33,931 nt of DNA from Bacillota bacterium (GTDB lineage Bacteria > Bacillota > Clostridia > Lachnospirales > Lachnospiraceae): NCBI GenBank assembly GCA_029224465.1, contig JAQXUQ010000022.1, positions 1 to 33,931 of the forward strand, in the 5' to 3' direction. Positions 16,318 to 25,496 of the stretch are shown here, in pieces. A model generated the notes under the pieces. That model did not search any database. It was not told the DNA's origin and was given only the letters and a program-made list of their open reading frames with translations. Positions within the stretch are counted from its first letter, which is position 1. Every line of letters begins with the position of its first letter. A program made the translations under genes and the position numbers.

Positions 16318-17316
16318 CTATTCACATACATCGTGACTGACTTCCTCTGTGAACAGCTTTCCGGCAGCCGCCTGATCGCGGGTCTGTCCGAGCGCCCACA
16401 TCAGCTTGGTCACAATCGCTTCGGGCGTCATATCATGAGCATCGTATACGCCGGGAAGTTCGAGAGCGCCGCGTCCGACCTCATAAATTTCAAGATCACT
16501 GCCTTCGTGCTGCACCTGCGTCGAAAAGACGGCAATTTTCCCGGCAGCCGACCACTCCGAAAGGGCCTTTAACAGCGCGCCGTTCCCGCTGTCCGGCAAA
16601 CCTCCGACGCCGAATCCTTCGATAATCAGAGCGTCATAATGCTCCTTCAGATAATCAAAAATACCTGCCGTAATGCCGGGAATCAGCCGCAGTACAAAGA
16701 CCGCCGGATCCAGCTCCGTATAGAACCGCATCGGCGGACGCTGCGCAGGAGAATCCAGATACCGGATCAGATGATCGCCACGAAATACCGCGGTATCCGG
16801 ATAGTCGATGCTGGAAAATGCGTTATAGCTTTTCGAACGGACTTTTCTTGCCCTCGTTCCCAGTATCACATGGCCGTCAAATACAATCTGAACGCCAAAG
16901 GCACCGTCCGCCGCCGCGTAACGGAAGGCCTGCAGCAGGTTTTTGCGCGCATCTGTATCTCTGCTGTAAATCGACTTCTGGCTTCCCGTCAAAACAATCG
17001 GACAGGCAGGATTCTGAATCATGTAACTGAGCGCCGCGGCAGTATATGCCATTGTATCCGTTCCATGCGTAATGACAAAGCCGTCATACATTCCCCAGTT
17101 TTCGCGGATCATATTGACGATCCCCGGCCACTGCGCGGGTCCCATGTTCGTGGAATCAATGTTGTATAGCTGACGTGCTTCGACCTCGCAGATCTGCGCG
17201 AGCTCCGGGACATACTCAAGTAGTTCGGAAGATGTGATTTTCGGAGAAAGCCGTCCGCTCCGGTTCGGTTTACAGGCAATTGTGCCTCCGGTTGCGATCA
17301 TCAGTATTCTTTTCAT
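16318..17316 (-). CDS. ansA: Type I L-asparaginase
   Basis: Cytoplasmic amidohydrolase converting asparagine to aspartate and ammonia; 332 residues from ATG 17316, normal for the type I family. Catalytic residues are visible: T12 in ATGGTIA, the T86-D87 pair in THGTDTM and K114 in LTGSQK. No signal peptide, unlike type II enzymes. The start is set where the family begins; GAGGG is very close to it (1 base), so translation may start weakly or from the in-frame ATG three codons upstream. It follows the ABC-transporter block on the same strand after a 93-base gap and ends at a strong terminator shared with the convergent gene. There is no obvious functional link with sugar uptake. Confidence 0.93.
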   Translation of the reverse strand: MKRILMIATGGTIACKPNRSGRLSPKITSSELLEYVPELAQICEVEARQLYNIDSTNMGPAQWPGIVNMIRENWGMYDGFVITHGTDTMAYTAAALSYMIQNPACPIVLTGSQKSIYSRDTDARKNLLQAFRYAAADGAFGVQIVFDGHVILGTRARKVRSKSYNAFSSIDYPDTAVFRGDHLIRYLDSPAQRPPMRFYTELDPAVFVLRLIPGITAGIFDYLKEHYDALIIEGFGVGGLPDSGNGALLKALSEWSAAGKIAVFSTQVQHEGSDLEIYEVGRGALELPGVYDAHDMTPEAIVTKLMWALGQTRDQAAAGKLFTEEVSHDVCE

Positions 17317-17409
17317 GCCCTCTATCATAGCGCAGTTTCCGGCAAAACAGAAGCCATGTTCATGCAAGGAACGTTCCGGCATTGCCGCCACGGCAGCAAC
17401 AGCTCTTTG

Positions 17410-19530
17410 TCAAAGGCTTGCGGGCTGCAGCAGCGTGAGGTCCTTATTGTCTCTCACCTCGTCCAGCATCAAAGTCCGTTCACAGGCTTCTTCCAGAGCG
17501 GCAGCGCCCGCCCATAAATTAAAGGAGAACCAGGACGAATATGGTTTTCCTTCCGAATCTCTTTGAACGACCAGACCGTCACTCGGACACCAGCGCTCGG
17601 ACATGACACCGTAAGCTCCGTATCCTGTTTTGTCTGGATACAGTTCCAATGTCTGAAAAAGCCAGGCTGCGCTGTCTTCTGCGCGTTGTCTGTAGTAATT
17701 ATCACCGATCTGTTTTGCCAGATAATACAAGTCTGAATCAACAATCACTCCCATCGGATGAATGTGCGGATTGGAGACACTTGTGACAGAACCGCCGCAA
17801 CTGTTCCATCCATCATTTAACGGTCTGAAATCCGGCTTGGTTCTGTAGCCGTAACGCCACAGCATTTCATAATCGGCGCCGTCTTTCAATGCAGTCAGAT
17901 ATTCCTGCTTTCCTGTATATTCGTGGAGAAGTCTTGCTCCGCGGATGTAGGCAAGATTGCCTTCCTGATCCACAGCTTTCCACGTATCCATCGGCGTACC
18001 ATATACATGCAGTGCCCTGACCTGTGCCCCGTAATACTTTAGTGCCTTGTGCGCAGCCTCCTGATACTTTCTTTTCCCGGTCAGGTGATACAGATATGCT
18101 GCGCATGGGATGAACCAGCAGCCTGCAAAACCGTCCCAGTCTGCAACTTCTTTTCTGTCGCTTCTGTAAGTGTAACCGAATGCCCCGTCGCGGCGCTGCA
18201 GCGCTATCACTGTATCCATCACTTTCACTGCGGTATCCAGCCACTGCGGAGGAGACGTAAGATTATGATCCTGTAAAAACATGATAGTCTTCAGCATATA
18301 ATGGAGGGCGCTTCCAACGTTATAACTGCAGTGCACATCTTTCGCGAGTCCGAAGCCGGACCACCATCCGTTCAGCCGGCTTCCACTCTCGTCTATCGGC
18401 TTTACCAGATCGTAAAGTAATCCTGATCTTTCATTATAGGAAGCAGCAATTCTGTTAAATATTCCAGCTCCGTCCAAAGCCGAACCGAAGATCTTTTCTT
18501 TTGACATCCCCTGCAGTTTCAAAATGTATTCAGCTACAGTCAGTGGATACCCCAGTACACCGCCGCCCGTCCAGCCGATTTCCAGGACCTGCCTCCATGG
18601 CTTAAGACAGGTATCTGCCGGCGGAAGGCAGTTTTCATTTGTGTATTCATGAAAATTATCCGACCAGTTAATTCTTGTAAATGCCTCGGTGATTCCGCGG
18701 ACAGCTTCCAGCGGTTTCTTTCGGGCTGACGGCTTTTCCCGGCGGTCTTCATATTCTCTTCGGATGATTCTGTGTATAGATCTTCTTCCCTCATCTGCTT
18801 CTTCGGCAAAATAGATCCTTCCTTCAGCCGAAGCCCTGCAGGCAGCCTGCCAGGTAGATGATCCGGGATTTCTTTTATTGATAAAGGAAAACGGATCGTT
18901 CGTATACCCGAGTGTCACACCAAAGCCGTCCGGCAAAGAGGCAAATACACCATTATGAAGCAGCTTTCCCGTATCATACAAAACAGACGCATCCGCGCCT
19001 CTGGCCGCACCGGGATTTCCATTCGTAAATCCCTTATCTATCACTTCATTCAGTAAAGGACCGGTTTGTTCTTTTCCGAAAAGCACCGGCTCTTCTGCCA
19101 TCGCGTATGGATCGATCGAAACTGCAAGTGTGCCAAAAGTCCCACAGACAGCAGAGATCGGCATTGGCGCCCTGTCCGCCCTGAATTCCCAGTACGGGCT
19201 GTTGAACAGGTCTTCTCCTTCCGCAGTCAGATGAGGAAATTCACCCGGATGCGTTGTGGCTGCGTTATTATCTCCAAAAATATTGGCCGGAATCACATGA
19301 TAAATCCTGCCTTCCGGAGCATGAAGATATAGCCGGACCTGCGTCGGAATCCGGCTATTGACATATATACGGAAAGGACGATAGCAAAGGTTTTCCTCCT
19401 CCACTGCTTCGCCGATTTCCAGAAACTGATTTTCATCATGAACTGCAATCCAACCGGAAGAACCATTGTCGGTTCGCTCCCGGATCTGCAAATCTGCCTC
19501 CAGAGAAATCCCTTGCAGAAAAATTTTCAT
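17410..19530 (-). CDS. Large protein of unknown function in sugar ABC operon, probable (alpha/alpha) barrel
   Basis: 706 residues from ATG 19530 (GAGG about 6 bases upstream; a TTG 12 bases earlier is in frame but less likely). No signal peptide or membrane segment. The first ~270 residues look beta-rich (RPFRIYVNSRIPTQVRLYLH). The rest is helical with repeated aromatic-rich turns (LNGWWSGFGLAKDVHCSYN, WDGFAGCWFIPCAAYLY, LNDGWNSCGGSVTSVSNPH, YSSWFSFNLWAG), the look of a six-hairpin glycosidase, lyase or glucuronyl-hydrolase-type barrel. It begins 8 bases after the second permease, so it is in the operon and probably acts on the imported sugar. I do not recognise the family with confidence; the catalytic residues cannot be named. 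Confidence 0.75.
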   Translation of the reverse strand: MKIFLQGISLEADLQIRERTDNGSSGWIAVHDENQFLEIGEAVEEENLCYRPFRIYVNSRIPTQVRLYLHAPEGRIYHVIPANIFGDNNAATTHPGEFPHLTAEGEDLFNSPYWEFRADRAPMPISAVCGTFGTLAVSIDPYAMAEEPVLFGKEQTGPLLNEVIDKGFTNGNPGAARGADASVLYDTGKLLHNGVFASLPDGFGVTLGYTNDPFSFINKRNPGSSTWQAACRASAEGRIYFAEEADEGRRSIHRIIRREYEDRREKPSARKKPLEAVRGITEAFTRINWSDNFHEYTNENCLPPADTCLKPWRQVLEIGWTGGGVLGYPLTVAEYILKLQGMSKEKIFGSALDGAGIFNRIAASYNERSGLLYDLVKPIDESGSRLNGWWSGFGLAKDVHCSYNVGSALHYMLKTIMFLQDHNLTSPPQWLDTAVKVMDTVIALQRRDGAFGYTYRSDRKEVADWDGFAGCWFIPCAAYLYHLTGKRKYQEAAHKALKYYGAQVRALHVYGTPMDTWKAVDQEGNLAYIRGARLLHEYTGKQEYLTALKDGADYEMLWRYGYRTKPDFRPLNDGWNSCGGSVTSVSNPHIHPMGVIVDSDLYYLAKQIGDNYYRQRAEDSAAWLFQTLELYPDKTGYGAYGVMSERWCPSDGLVVQRDSEGKPYSSWFSFNLWAGAAALEEACERTLMLDEVRDNKDLTLLQPASL

Positions 19531-19538
19531 AATCTTCC

Positions 19539-20423
19539 TCAATTCTTCATGCCGCTCGTTGCAATTCCCTCTACGAAATACTTCTGGCAGGCAAAGAACA
19601 GCAGCATTACAGGGATAACTGCCACGAACGCCATCGCCATGACTTTGCCCCAGTCCGCAACCGACTCCGAATCCAGCGAAAGACGTAACGCAAGGGAGAT
19701 CGGATATTTCCTCACACTGTTGACGAAGATCAATGCATTGAAATAATCGTTATAAGTCCATAAAAACTGGAACAAACCGGCAGAAAATATTGCCGGCTTC
19801 ATAAGTGGAAGCAGGATCGCGGTCAGTGTTTTAAATGTGCCGCAACCGTCAATATACGCAGATTCATCCAGATCTTTCGGCACACTCCGTAAAAATTGAA
19901 TCAGCATATACGGAAAGAACGAATTACAGCAAAGCAGCGCCGGTGCGTAAAAAGGCATATAACTGTCTACCCAGTGGAACTGATTGTACAGCATATACCG
20001 CGGAACAATGACAACTGTGTTTGGAAGCATCATCATTGCAATGAGTGCTGTCATCAACAGCTTTTTGTGCGGAAAGTTAAATCTTGTAAACCCATATGCA
20101 ACTAAAGTTGATGAAATTACCGTGAAAAGAGTCGTCGGAATTACCATCAAAAAAGTGTTCGCAAAGAACTTGGTGTAGGTATATCCTGCGCTTCCCTTCC
20201 ATCCTTTAATGTAGTTTTCAGGATGCCACTCTTTCGGAAGCAGCGCTGTAGATCCGAAAATCTCATTATTCGATTTGAACGAAGCAAAGAACATCCAGAT
20301 AATCGGATACAAAAGTATGAGACCGATAATCACTATAATCAAGTAGGTAAAGAAGCCTGCCTTCTCCTGTGTTGGTACATCCGGATTTTCTTTTTTATTA
20401 TTTCTATGGAATATATTTGCCAT
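19539..20423 (-). CDS. Carbohydrate ABC transporter permease, MalG type
   Basis: Inner-membrane subunit of a CUT1 sugar importer; 294 residues with six hydrophobic segments. The cytoplasmic EAA-type loop reads DLDESAYIDGCGTFKTLTAI and contacts the ATPase. AGGGG lies 9 bases before the ATG. It follows the MalF-type permease by 15 bases and is followed at 8 bases by the unrecognised 706-residue gene. No ATPase gene is found in the window; as is usual for CUT1 systems of Firmicutes, a shared MsiK/MsmX-type ATPase elsewhere probably energises it. Confidence 0.93.
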   Translation of the reverse strand: MANIFHRNNKKENPDVPTQEKAGFFTYLIIVIIGLILLYPIIWMFFASFKSNNEIFGSTALLPKEWHPENYIKGWKGSAGYTYTKFFANTFLMVIPTTLFTVISSTLVAYGFTRFNFPHKKLLMTALIAMMMLPNTVVIVPRYMLYNQFHWVDSYMPFYAPALLCCNSFFPYMLIQFLRSVPKDLDESAYIDGCGTFKTLTAILLPLMKPAIFSAGLFQFLWTYNDYFNALIFVNSVRKYPISLALRLSLDSESVADWGKVMAMAFVAVIPVMLLFFACQKYFVEGIATSGMKN

Positions 20424-20438
20424 TGTGTTCTTCCCCTC

Positions 20439-21350
20439 TTACGTCTCATCCGCATAATGAACCCAGAATTTGCTTGTGCCAAACAGCACCAGCGTGAATA
20501 GAAGAATGATCGTGAACTCGACCCATGAAATTGCACTGGCATATCCCATCTTGAAATAGCTGAACCCCTGCTTGTAGAGAAGGATTCCCAATACATTCGT
20601 TGCCTTTCTGGGGCCGCCGTTTGTAATTGTGTACGGCGTTGTGAAATTCTGCAGTTCCTGAATCATCTGATTCAGCAGTGCGAAAAACAAAATCGGACTG
20701 ATTTGCGGCAGTGTGATATGGAAAAACTCAACAAATTTATTTGCGCCGTCTATATCCGCTGCTTCATATAACTCCTTGGGAACATTTTTCAGCGCAGCCA
20801 GCAGCATAACCATGGAAGATCCGAACTGCCAGACTTCAAGCGCGGTAATTGTAGGCAAGGCCAGCCTGGGGCTTCCGAGGAATGTAACATTTTTCAGGCC
20901 AAGATGCGAAAGCGCTGTCACAATGATACCGTTATCCATAAACATAAGACGCCATAGAAGCGCGACTGCGATCGAGCCGCCAAACAGGGATGGTATATAG
21001 TAGACGGTTCGAATCAAATTGATTCCACGGATATTTCTGTTCAGAAACATTGCAACAAGAAGCGCCAGAATCACTTTCCCGGGAACCGTGTACAAAGCAA
21101 AAAGTATGGTAACCTTCAGAGAATTCCAGAAGTCACGGTCTTTCGTCATGAGCTGAATATAATTCCCTAGACCGACAAAATTCATCTTTCCGCCTACAGT
21201 GTAATCATTGAACGAATAGATAAATGACATAATAAACGGATACAGCTGTAATGCAAAAAATCCAAAAAGCCACGGCAGAAGATACAGATATGCCTTGTAA
21301 TCTCTTTTTGAATAATGCTGTTTCATCCGTGTGGAATCGGTTTCTTTCAT
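20439..21350 (-). CDS. Carbohydrate ABC transporter permease, MalF type
   Basis: Partner permease of the CUT1 importer; 303 residues with six predicted membrane segments starting near YLYLLPWLFGFFALQLYPF. The EAA loop is ELYEAADIDGANKFVEFFHI. AGAGG stands 9 bases before ATG 21350; a second ATG eight codons in is also possible. It is separated from the binding-protein gene upstream by 78 bases that contain a terminator-like hairpin, an arrangement known to make the binding protein more abundant than the permeases. Confidence 0.93.
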   Translation of the reverse strand: MKETDSTRMKQHYSKRDYKAYLYLLPWLFGFFALQLYPFIMSFIYSFNDYTVGGKMNFVGLGNYIQLMTKDRDFWNSLKVTILFALYTVPGKVILALLVAMFLNRNIRGINLIRTVYYIPSLFGGSIAVALLWRLMFMDNGIIVTALSHLGLKNVTFLGSPRLALPTITALEVWQFGSSMVMLLAALKNVPKELYEAADIDGANKFVEFFHITLPQISPILFFALLNQMIQELQNFTTPYTITNGGPRKATNVLGILLYKQGFSYFKMGYASAISWVEFTIILLFTLVLFGTSKFWVHYADET

Positions 21351-21370
21351 ATGATCTAACCTCTTTCTAT

Positions 21371-21408
21371 AAAAAATCCTTCGTGCCTGTATGGCACGGA
21401 GGATTTTT
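21371..21408 (-). terminator. Partial terminator between binding protein and permeases
   Basis: On the minus strand AAAATCC-TCCGTGCC pairs with GGCACGA-AGGATTTT around a 5-base loop and runs into a T6 tract, ideal intrinsic-terminator geometry. As the permease genes have no obvious promoter of their own, read-through is expected, giving less permease than binding-protein mRNA. Confidence 0.8.
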
Positions 21409-21428
21409 CAGGCAATATTCTGTCGAAG

Positions 21429-22784
21429 TTACTTTGCGAGGCTGCTGAACTGGTCAAGTACATCAGCGGCTGCATCTTCAGGCGTCATCTGACTATAACC
21501 GACTGCTTCCACTGCGTCATAGACGATTGTTTTGGCTTCATCGGAAGAAGCAATCTTATCATTCGGCGTACCGCCGATTGCGGTAGCGATATCTGCCGCA
21601 TCAACAACAACCTTGCTCAGCGTGCCGTTCTCTTCACAGATTTTACGAGCCTGTTCTGTGGGCGGTACGGAACGGGTTGCTCCCAGAGTTTCTTCCGCCG
21701 TTTTGTCATTGAAAAAGTAGTTCAGAAACGCTGCCGCTGTCTCCGGATGCTTGCAGCTCTTCGTCACCGCAAGAAGCTGCGGCGTATTGGAAGCAAAGCC
21801 GCCGTCCTTCGCGCCTTTTATAACCGGCAATGTCGCTGCAACATAATTGCCGTCCGGATACCCCGCCGCCATAACATCCATTGTAGAAATAAAGCAGAGT
21901 GCGCCAACATATTTGCCGGCAAGCCAGTTTGCGTCAGACTGAAGGTCATCCGCAATATAGGAAGCAGTGTAAGACGCCGGAGCAATAACGTTGTTGTCGT
22001 AAAGATCCTTGATATACTTGAAAATCTTCGTCAGGCTCTCCTGAGACAGAACCAGCTTCCCGTCTTCATCAAAAACAGCACCATCATACTGTTTTGCCAA
22101 AGGATATACAAAAAGGTTGGTCAGATACTCTTTGTTTGCGCAGAACAGATATGTCTCCGGATCTGCTTCATGTACCTTCTTTCCATACTCTATCCAATCT
22201 TCCCAGGTGATATCCTTCTTTTGAAGATCAATTCCGAATTTGTCCGCCAGATCCTTGTTAACGATGATGGCAGGTCCCGCAATACCGGTAGGCAGGCCAA
22301 GTTGCTTACCATCATAATTTCCATTGATCTGCAGGCCAATGTAATTTGCATCAAACAGCGACGTATCCGCTCCGTATTCCTTCAAGTCATAAAAATAGTC
22401 GCCGGAATCCACAAACGTAGGCATTCTCTCGGGATCAACCTGAACAATATCCGGTGCTGTTCCGGAAGCCAGCTGCGTGGCGAGCTTGTCATGATACCCA
22501 TCGGATGAGCCGGGTTCCGCTTCGATTGTTACTTCCGGATGTGCATCCGTAAACTGATCAATAACTTTCTGCGTTGCCGCATTTCTTTCATCGCCGCCCC
22601 ACCAGGCGAAACGGAGAGTTACCTTTTCGCCTGTGCTGTCACTTCCGGATTCTGTAGCTGCCGCTGCTGCTTCCGCCGTGGTTGCAGCCGCGCTGCTGCC
22701 GGTGCTGCCTGCGCTTCCGCAGCCGGCAAGTGCCGCTGCTGTCATTGCAGCCGCCAAAACAACACTAAGTGCCTGTTTTTTCAT
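21429..22784 (-). CDS. Extracellular sugar-binding lipoprotein
   Basis: Solute-binding protein of a CUT1 importer; 451 residues. It has a lipoprotein signal peptide with lipobox ALAGC (C22), then a low-complexity serine/alanine/threonine linker to about residue 50. The binding fold carries the early KVTLRFAWWGGDERN strand and PDIVQVDPERMPTFVDSG, typical of family 1 binding proteins. The predicted ligand is a sugar or oligosaccharide. GGGAGGGG lies about 5 bases before the ATG. It is the first gene after its own promoter, followed by a partial terminator and the two permeases. The kinase and regulator upstream are the expected controllers. Confidence 0.94.
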   Translation of the reverse strand: MKKQALSVVLAAAMTAAALAGCGSAGSTGSSAAATTAEAAAAATESGSDSTGEKVTLRFAWWGGDERNAATQKVIDQFTDAHPEVTIEAEPGSSDGYHDKLATQLASGTAPDIVQVDPERMPTFVDSGDYFYDLKEYGADTSLFDANYIGLQINGNYDGKQLGLPTGIAGPAIIVNKDLADKFGIDLQKKDITWEDWIEYGKKVHEADPETYLFCANKEYLTNLFVYPLAKQYDGAVFDEDGKLVLSQESLTKIFKYIKDLYDNNVIAPASYTASYIADDLQSDANWLAGKYVGALCFISTMDVMAAGYPDGNYVAATLPVIKGAKDGGFASNTPQLLAVTKSCKHPETAAAFLNYFFNDKTAEETLGATRSVPPTEQARKICEENGTLSKVVVDAADIATAIGGTPNDKIASSDEAKTIVYDAVEAVGYSQMTPEDAAADVLDQFSSLAK

Positions 22785-22837
22785 ATACCCCTCCCTATTT
22801 TCTGTGTTGAACTGAATCAGAAAAACTGTATGAGAAA

Positions 22838-22865
22838 AGTATATCTTCCACGTTTCCCCTGCAAA
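22838..22865 (-). promoter_or_regulatory. Likely promoter of the ABC transporter operon
   Basis: Reading the minus strand, TTTGCA (22865-22860) and TATACT (22843-22838) are 16 bases apart in the 158-base gap between the kinase stop and the binding-protein start. The A/T-rich sequence just upstream is a plausible place for the YesN-type regulator to bind. Confidence 0.45.
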
Positions 22866-22942
22866 ATGACGCAGCGTTTCGTTTTATCCTCATAAGTTAC
22901 TCGGATTTGCATATTGTCCACATTTTTTTTGATTTCTCCACA

Positions 22943-24742
22943 TTAATTTGTCTGCTGCGGATGCTGCTCCGCATATCTCTTCATCTGTACCTCCGAAATT
23001 TCAAAAGATACAATCGTCCCCTGTCCTCGGATACTGATGATTTTTAAACCGGCTTCCTCGCCGAAATACAGTTTCAGCCGGTTGTTGACATTGGCAAGTC
23101 CGATATTGCGGACATTGAAAGTCTGCATGTCCTTTCTGATCTTTTCAAGCTGCACCGCGCTCATCCCGCTCCCGGTATCCATCACACGGAACAAAATATT
23201 GTGATTGGAAATTCTCCGGAAAACTGTTAATTTGATATATCCGTTTCTTTCACAATCACGGATACCATGAGAGATGCTGTTTTCAATGAGCGGCTGCAGC
23301 ATCAACCGGAAAACAGGCAGTTCTTCGAGCCCTTCTTCCACCTCATAATAAATAATGAAACGTTCTCCAAAACGATATTTCTGAATCTCAATATATTTTT
23401 TCAGATATGCTATTTCATCTTTCAGCGCAATCGGCGTTGTCGCGTCTGCCAGCGCATATTTGAGAATATCCGCAAGATTTGAAGTCATTCGTGTAATCTG
23501 ATTCTTTCTGCCGCCTGCTTTTTCAGCTTCAAAGCCGATTATCTGCAGCGTATTGAATAAAAAGTGCGGATTGATCTGCGCCTGCAGTGCCGTCAGCGCT
23601 GCAACTTCCTGTGCGTGATGTTTTTCAAGCAGTTCTCCTTCCAGCTTCTCATTGTTCAGATACAAACGGATGATATTGCCAAGAATGAGTCCGTATTCAT
23701 CATCGGTATGCGTATTATTGCTTTCTGCCGGATAGATTCCGTTTTCAGCATCTGCCAGGACTTTGATGACTGCTTCGATATTTCTGAAATTTCTTTTGGT
23801 CGTAATATAGGAAATCAGTAATACCGCAAGAACTACCGCGATTATCATCATGAGCATCATCGGTACGTAGCTTTTCTGCACCTGCAGCACATATTCAAAC
23901 GGTATATATGATCGGATCATCAGATTATAATCTTCATTCTTAACCGCACATGTCAGATAATACTTTCCTCCCTCATTCACCCAGCGGCCGGCCTCTCCCT
24001 GCATCGTACCCGGGGATGTGACGGCTGATTCGAGATTTTTATCTCCTCTTCCCCATACAAAAAGTTCTTCGCCACGGCTGTTTATAAAGACGATACTCTG
24101 CGTTTCATCAATTTCGATTGACCTGCGCAGCTGTTCTTTAAATCTGTCAAGATTCACCGTCATAATGACAGCACCGTGATAATACGGAAGCCGCTGATAA
24201 AGGACAAGCTTTTCACCTGTCTGTCCGGTAGTTTCGGGCAGCCGTTCCGCCATGGCTGCCTGCGACTGATCCATTCTCCTATACCCCTTGTACCAAGCGG
24301 CTTCTTTATTTACTTTTTCTATCGTCTGATTGGATTTATAGCAGAAATCAATGCCGTCCAGATAAAGACGTACATTATCAATATATGGAAATGTTACTTG
24401 TATACTCTGCAGAGATGCATTAAGTGAACGCAAATTGATGGAATCCGCGTAGCGAATATTGTCACTGTCCATCAGAATCCGGCGAAGTGACAGAAGCATG
24501 TACGGGTTATTGGCGAACTGGGAATTCTGTTGAAGAATTGCGGATAAGGACATTCCTATATTGGAATTTACTTCCTGCACCACTGTCATATTCCGTTCCC
24601 TGGCATTGCCAAGGACCATTCGGAGTGTCAGCAAGCTGGTCAGTATGATAGCCAGCACAACCGGAACCATAAATAATATCAGATACTCACGGAAACGTTT
24701 GATTAAGAATCTCTTCTCCTGCACTGCTGTCCCCCGCTTCAC
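22943..24742 (-). CDS. YesM-type sensor histidine kinase
   Basis: Membrane kinase of 599 residues. An N-terminal membrane segment (YLILFMVPVVLAIILTSLL) is followed by an extracellular sensor of about 260 residues, a second membrane segment (MLMMIIAVVLAVLLISYI) and a HAMP-like linker. The phospho-acceptor is in ALQAQINPHFLFNTLQ, the ATPase N box in LIENSISHGI and the G box in MDTGSGMS. This is the HisKA_7/YesM class that pairs with AraC-type regulators. The start codon is GTG 24742, overlapping the regulator's stop by 4 bases, so the two are translationally coupled. Its large external domain, and its position ahead of the binding-protein gene, fit sensing of the sugar or of ligand-loaded binding protein. 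Confidence 0.93.
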   Translation of the reverse strand: MKRGTAVQEKRFLIKRFREYLILFMVPVVLAIILTSLLTLRMVLGNARERNMTVVQEVNSNIGMSLSAILQQNSQFANNPYMLLSLRRILMDSDNIRYADSINLRSLNASLQSIQVTFPYIDNVRLYLDGIDFCYKSNQTIEKVNKEAAWYKGYRRMDQSQAAMAERLPETTGQTGEKLVLYQRLPYYHGAVIMTVNLDRFKEQLRRSIEIDETQSIVFINSRGEELFVWGRGDKNLESAVTSPGTMQGEAGRWVNEGGKYYLTCAVKNEDYNLMIRSYIPFEYVLQVQKSYVPMMLMMIIAVVLAVLLISYITTKRNFRNIEAVIKVLADAENGIYPAESNNTHTDDEYGLILGNIIRLYLNNEKLEGELLEKHHAQEVAALTALQAQINPHFLFNTLQIIGFEAEKAGGRKNQITRMTSNLADILKYALADATTPIALKDEIAYLKKYIEIQKYRFGERFIIYYEVEEGLEELPVFRLMLQPLIENSISHGIRDCERNGYIKLTVFRRISNHNILFRVMDTGSGMSAVQLEKIRKDMQTFNVRNIGLANVNNRLKLYFGEEAGLKIISIRGQGTIVSFEISEVQMKRYAEQHPQQTN

Positions 24743-25476
24743 TGCTGCACATTCTTCCCGTTTCTGTATTCGGCAGGCGTGATTCCGTAATAATTCTTAA
24801 ACGCTCTGGAAAAGCTCTTGGGATTGTCATAACCGATATGATACGCGATATCGTAACTCTTATAATGAATATCCCGCAGAAGTTCTTTGGCCTTTTCCAT
24901 TCTCGTTTCCAGAAGCAGATCGGAAAATCTTACACCGCACTTCTCCTTCAGAATACTTGACAAATATGCCGGAGACAGACTGACCTGAACAGCCGCTTCT
25001 TCAAGGCTTGCGCTTTTATAATTGTCCCTCAGATAATCCCGGACAATCCGGAATATTTTATCGTAGTAATTCTGCGGTTCGTCATCCGGCTCATTCCCGC
25101 GCTTTTCGTCAAGCTTTACCTTAATCTTTCCAAAACATTCAAGAATATCACTGCTCTTCATCGGCTTCAGAATATAATCTGTCACTCCGAATTGAATCGC
25201 AGAACGCATATATTCAAAGTTCTGATGGCTGGAAAGAAATACCACGATAATTTCATTATTGATCTTCATGATCTCCTGACAGAGTTCAAGACCGCTTAGC
25301 CCCGGCATCTCGATATCTGACAGGAGAACATCAAACGGATGACTTTCCGCATATAGAATTGCAGCCCGCGGATCTGTAAAATATGCCGCATGGAATCCAA
25401 TACTCTCCCATGGAAAGAGATCCGCAATCCCCTCCGCTATCTGCTTCTCGTCATCGACAATCACAACCTGATACAT
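24739..25476 (-). CDS. YesN-type response regulator with AraC DNA-binding domain
   Basis: 245 residues. The receiver domain has VVIVDDEKQIAEG at the start, the phospho-acceptor in LLSDIEMPGLSG and the conserved lysine in LKPMKSS. The C-terminal AraC double helix-turn-helix includes LEEAAVQVSLSPAYLSSILK and IAYHIGYDNPKSFSRAFKNYYGITPAEYR. ATG 25476 is favoured over ATG 25485 because AAGAGG is then 9 bases upstream instead of touching the start. It is cotranscribed with the downstream kinase (4-base overlap) and begins 20 bases after the SDR gene. Expected to activate the ABC operon on phosphorylation. Confidence 0.93.
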   Translation of the reverse strand: MYQVVIVDDEKQIAEGIADLFPWESIGFHAAYFTDPRAAILYAESHPFDVLLSDIEMPGLSGLELCQEIMKINNEIIVVFLSSHQNFEYMRSAIQFGVTDYILKPMKSSDILECFGKIKVKLDEKRGNEPDDEPQNYYDKIFRIVRDYLRDNYKSASLEEAAVQVSLSPAYLSSILKEKCGVRFSDLLLETRMEKAKELLRDIHYKSYDIAYHIGYDNPKSFSRAFKNYYGITPAEYRNGKNVQQ

Positions 25477-25496
25477 CTGCGCCATCCTCTTCGCAG

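Noticed and set aside
17317-17409. TTGACA-like -35 before the asparaginase gene
   Set aside because: No matching -10 at 16-18 bases; the nearest TATGAT is too close to the start codon and lacks a -35.
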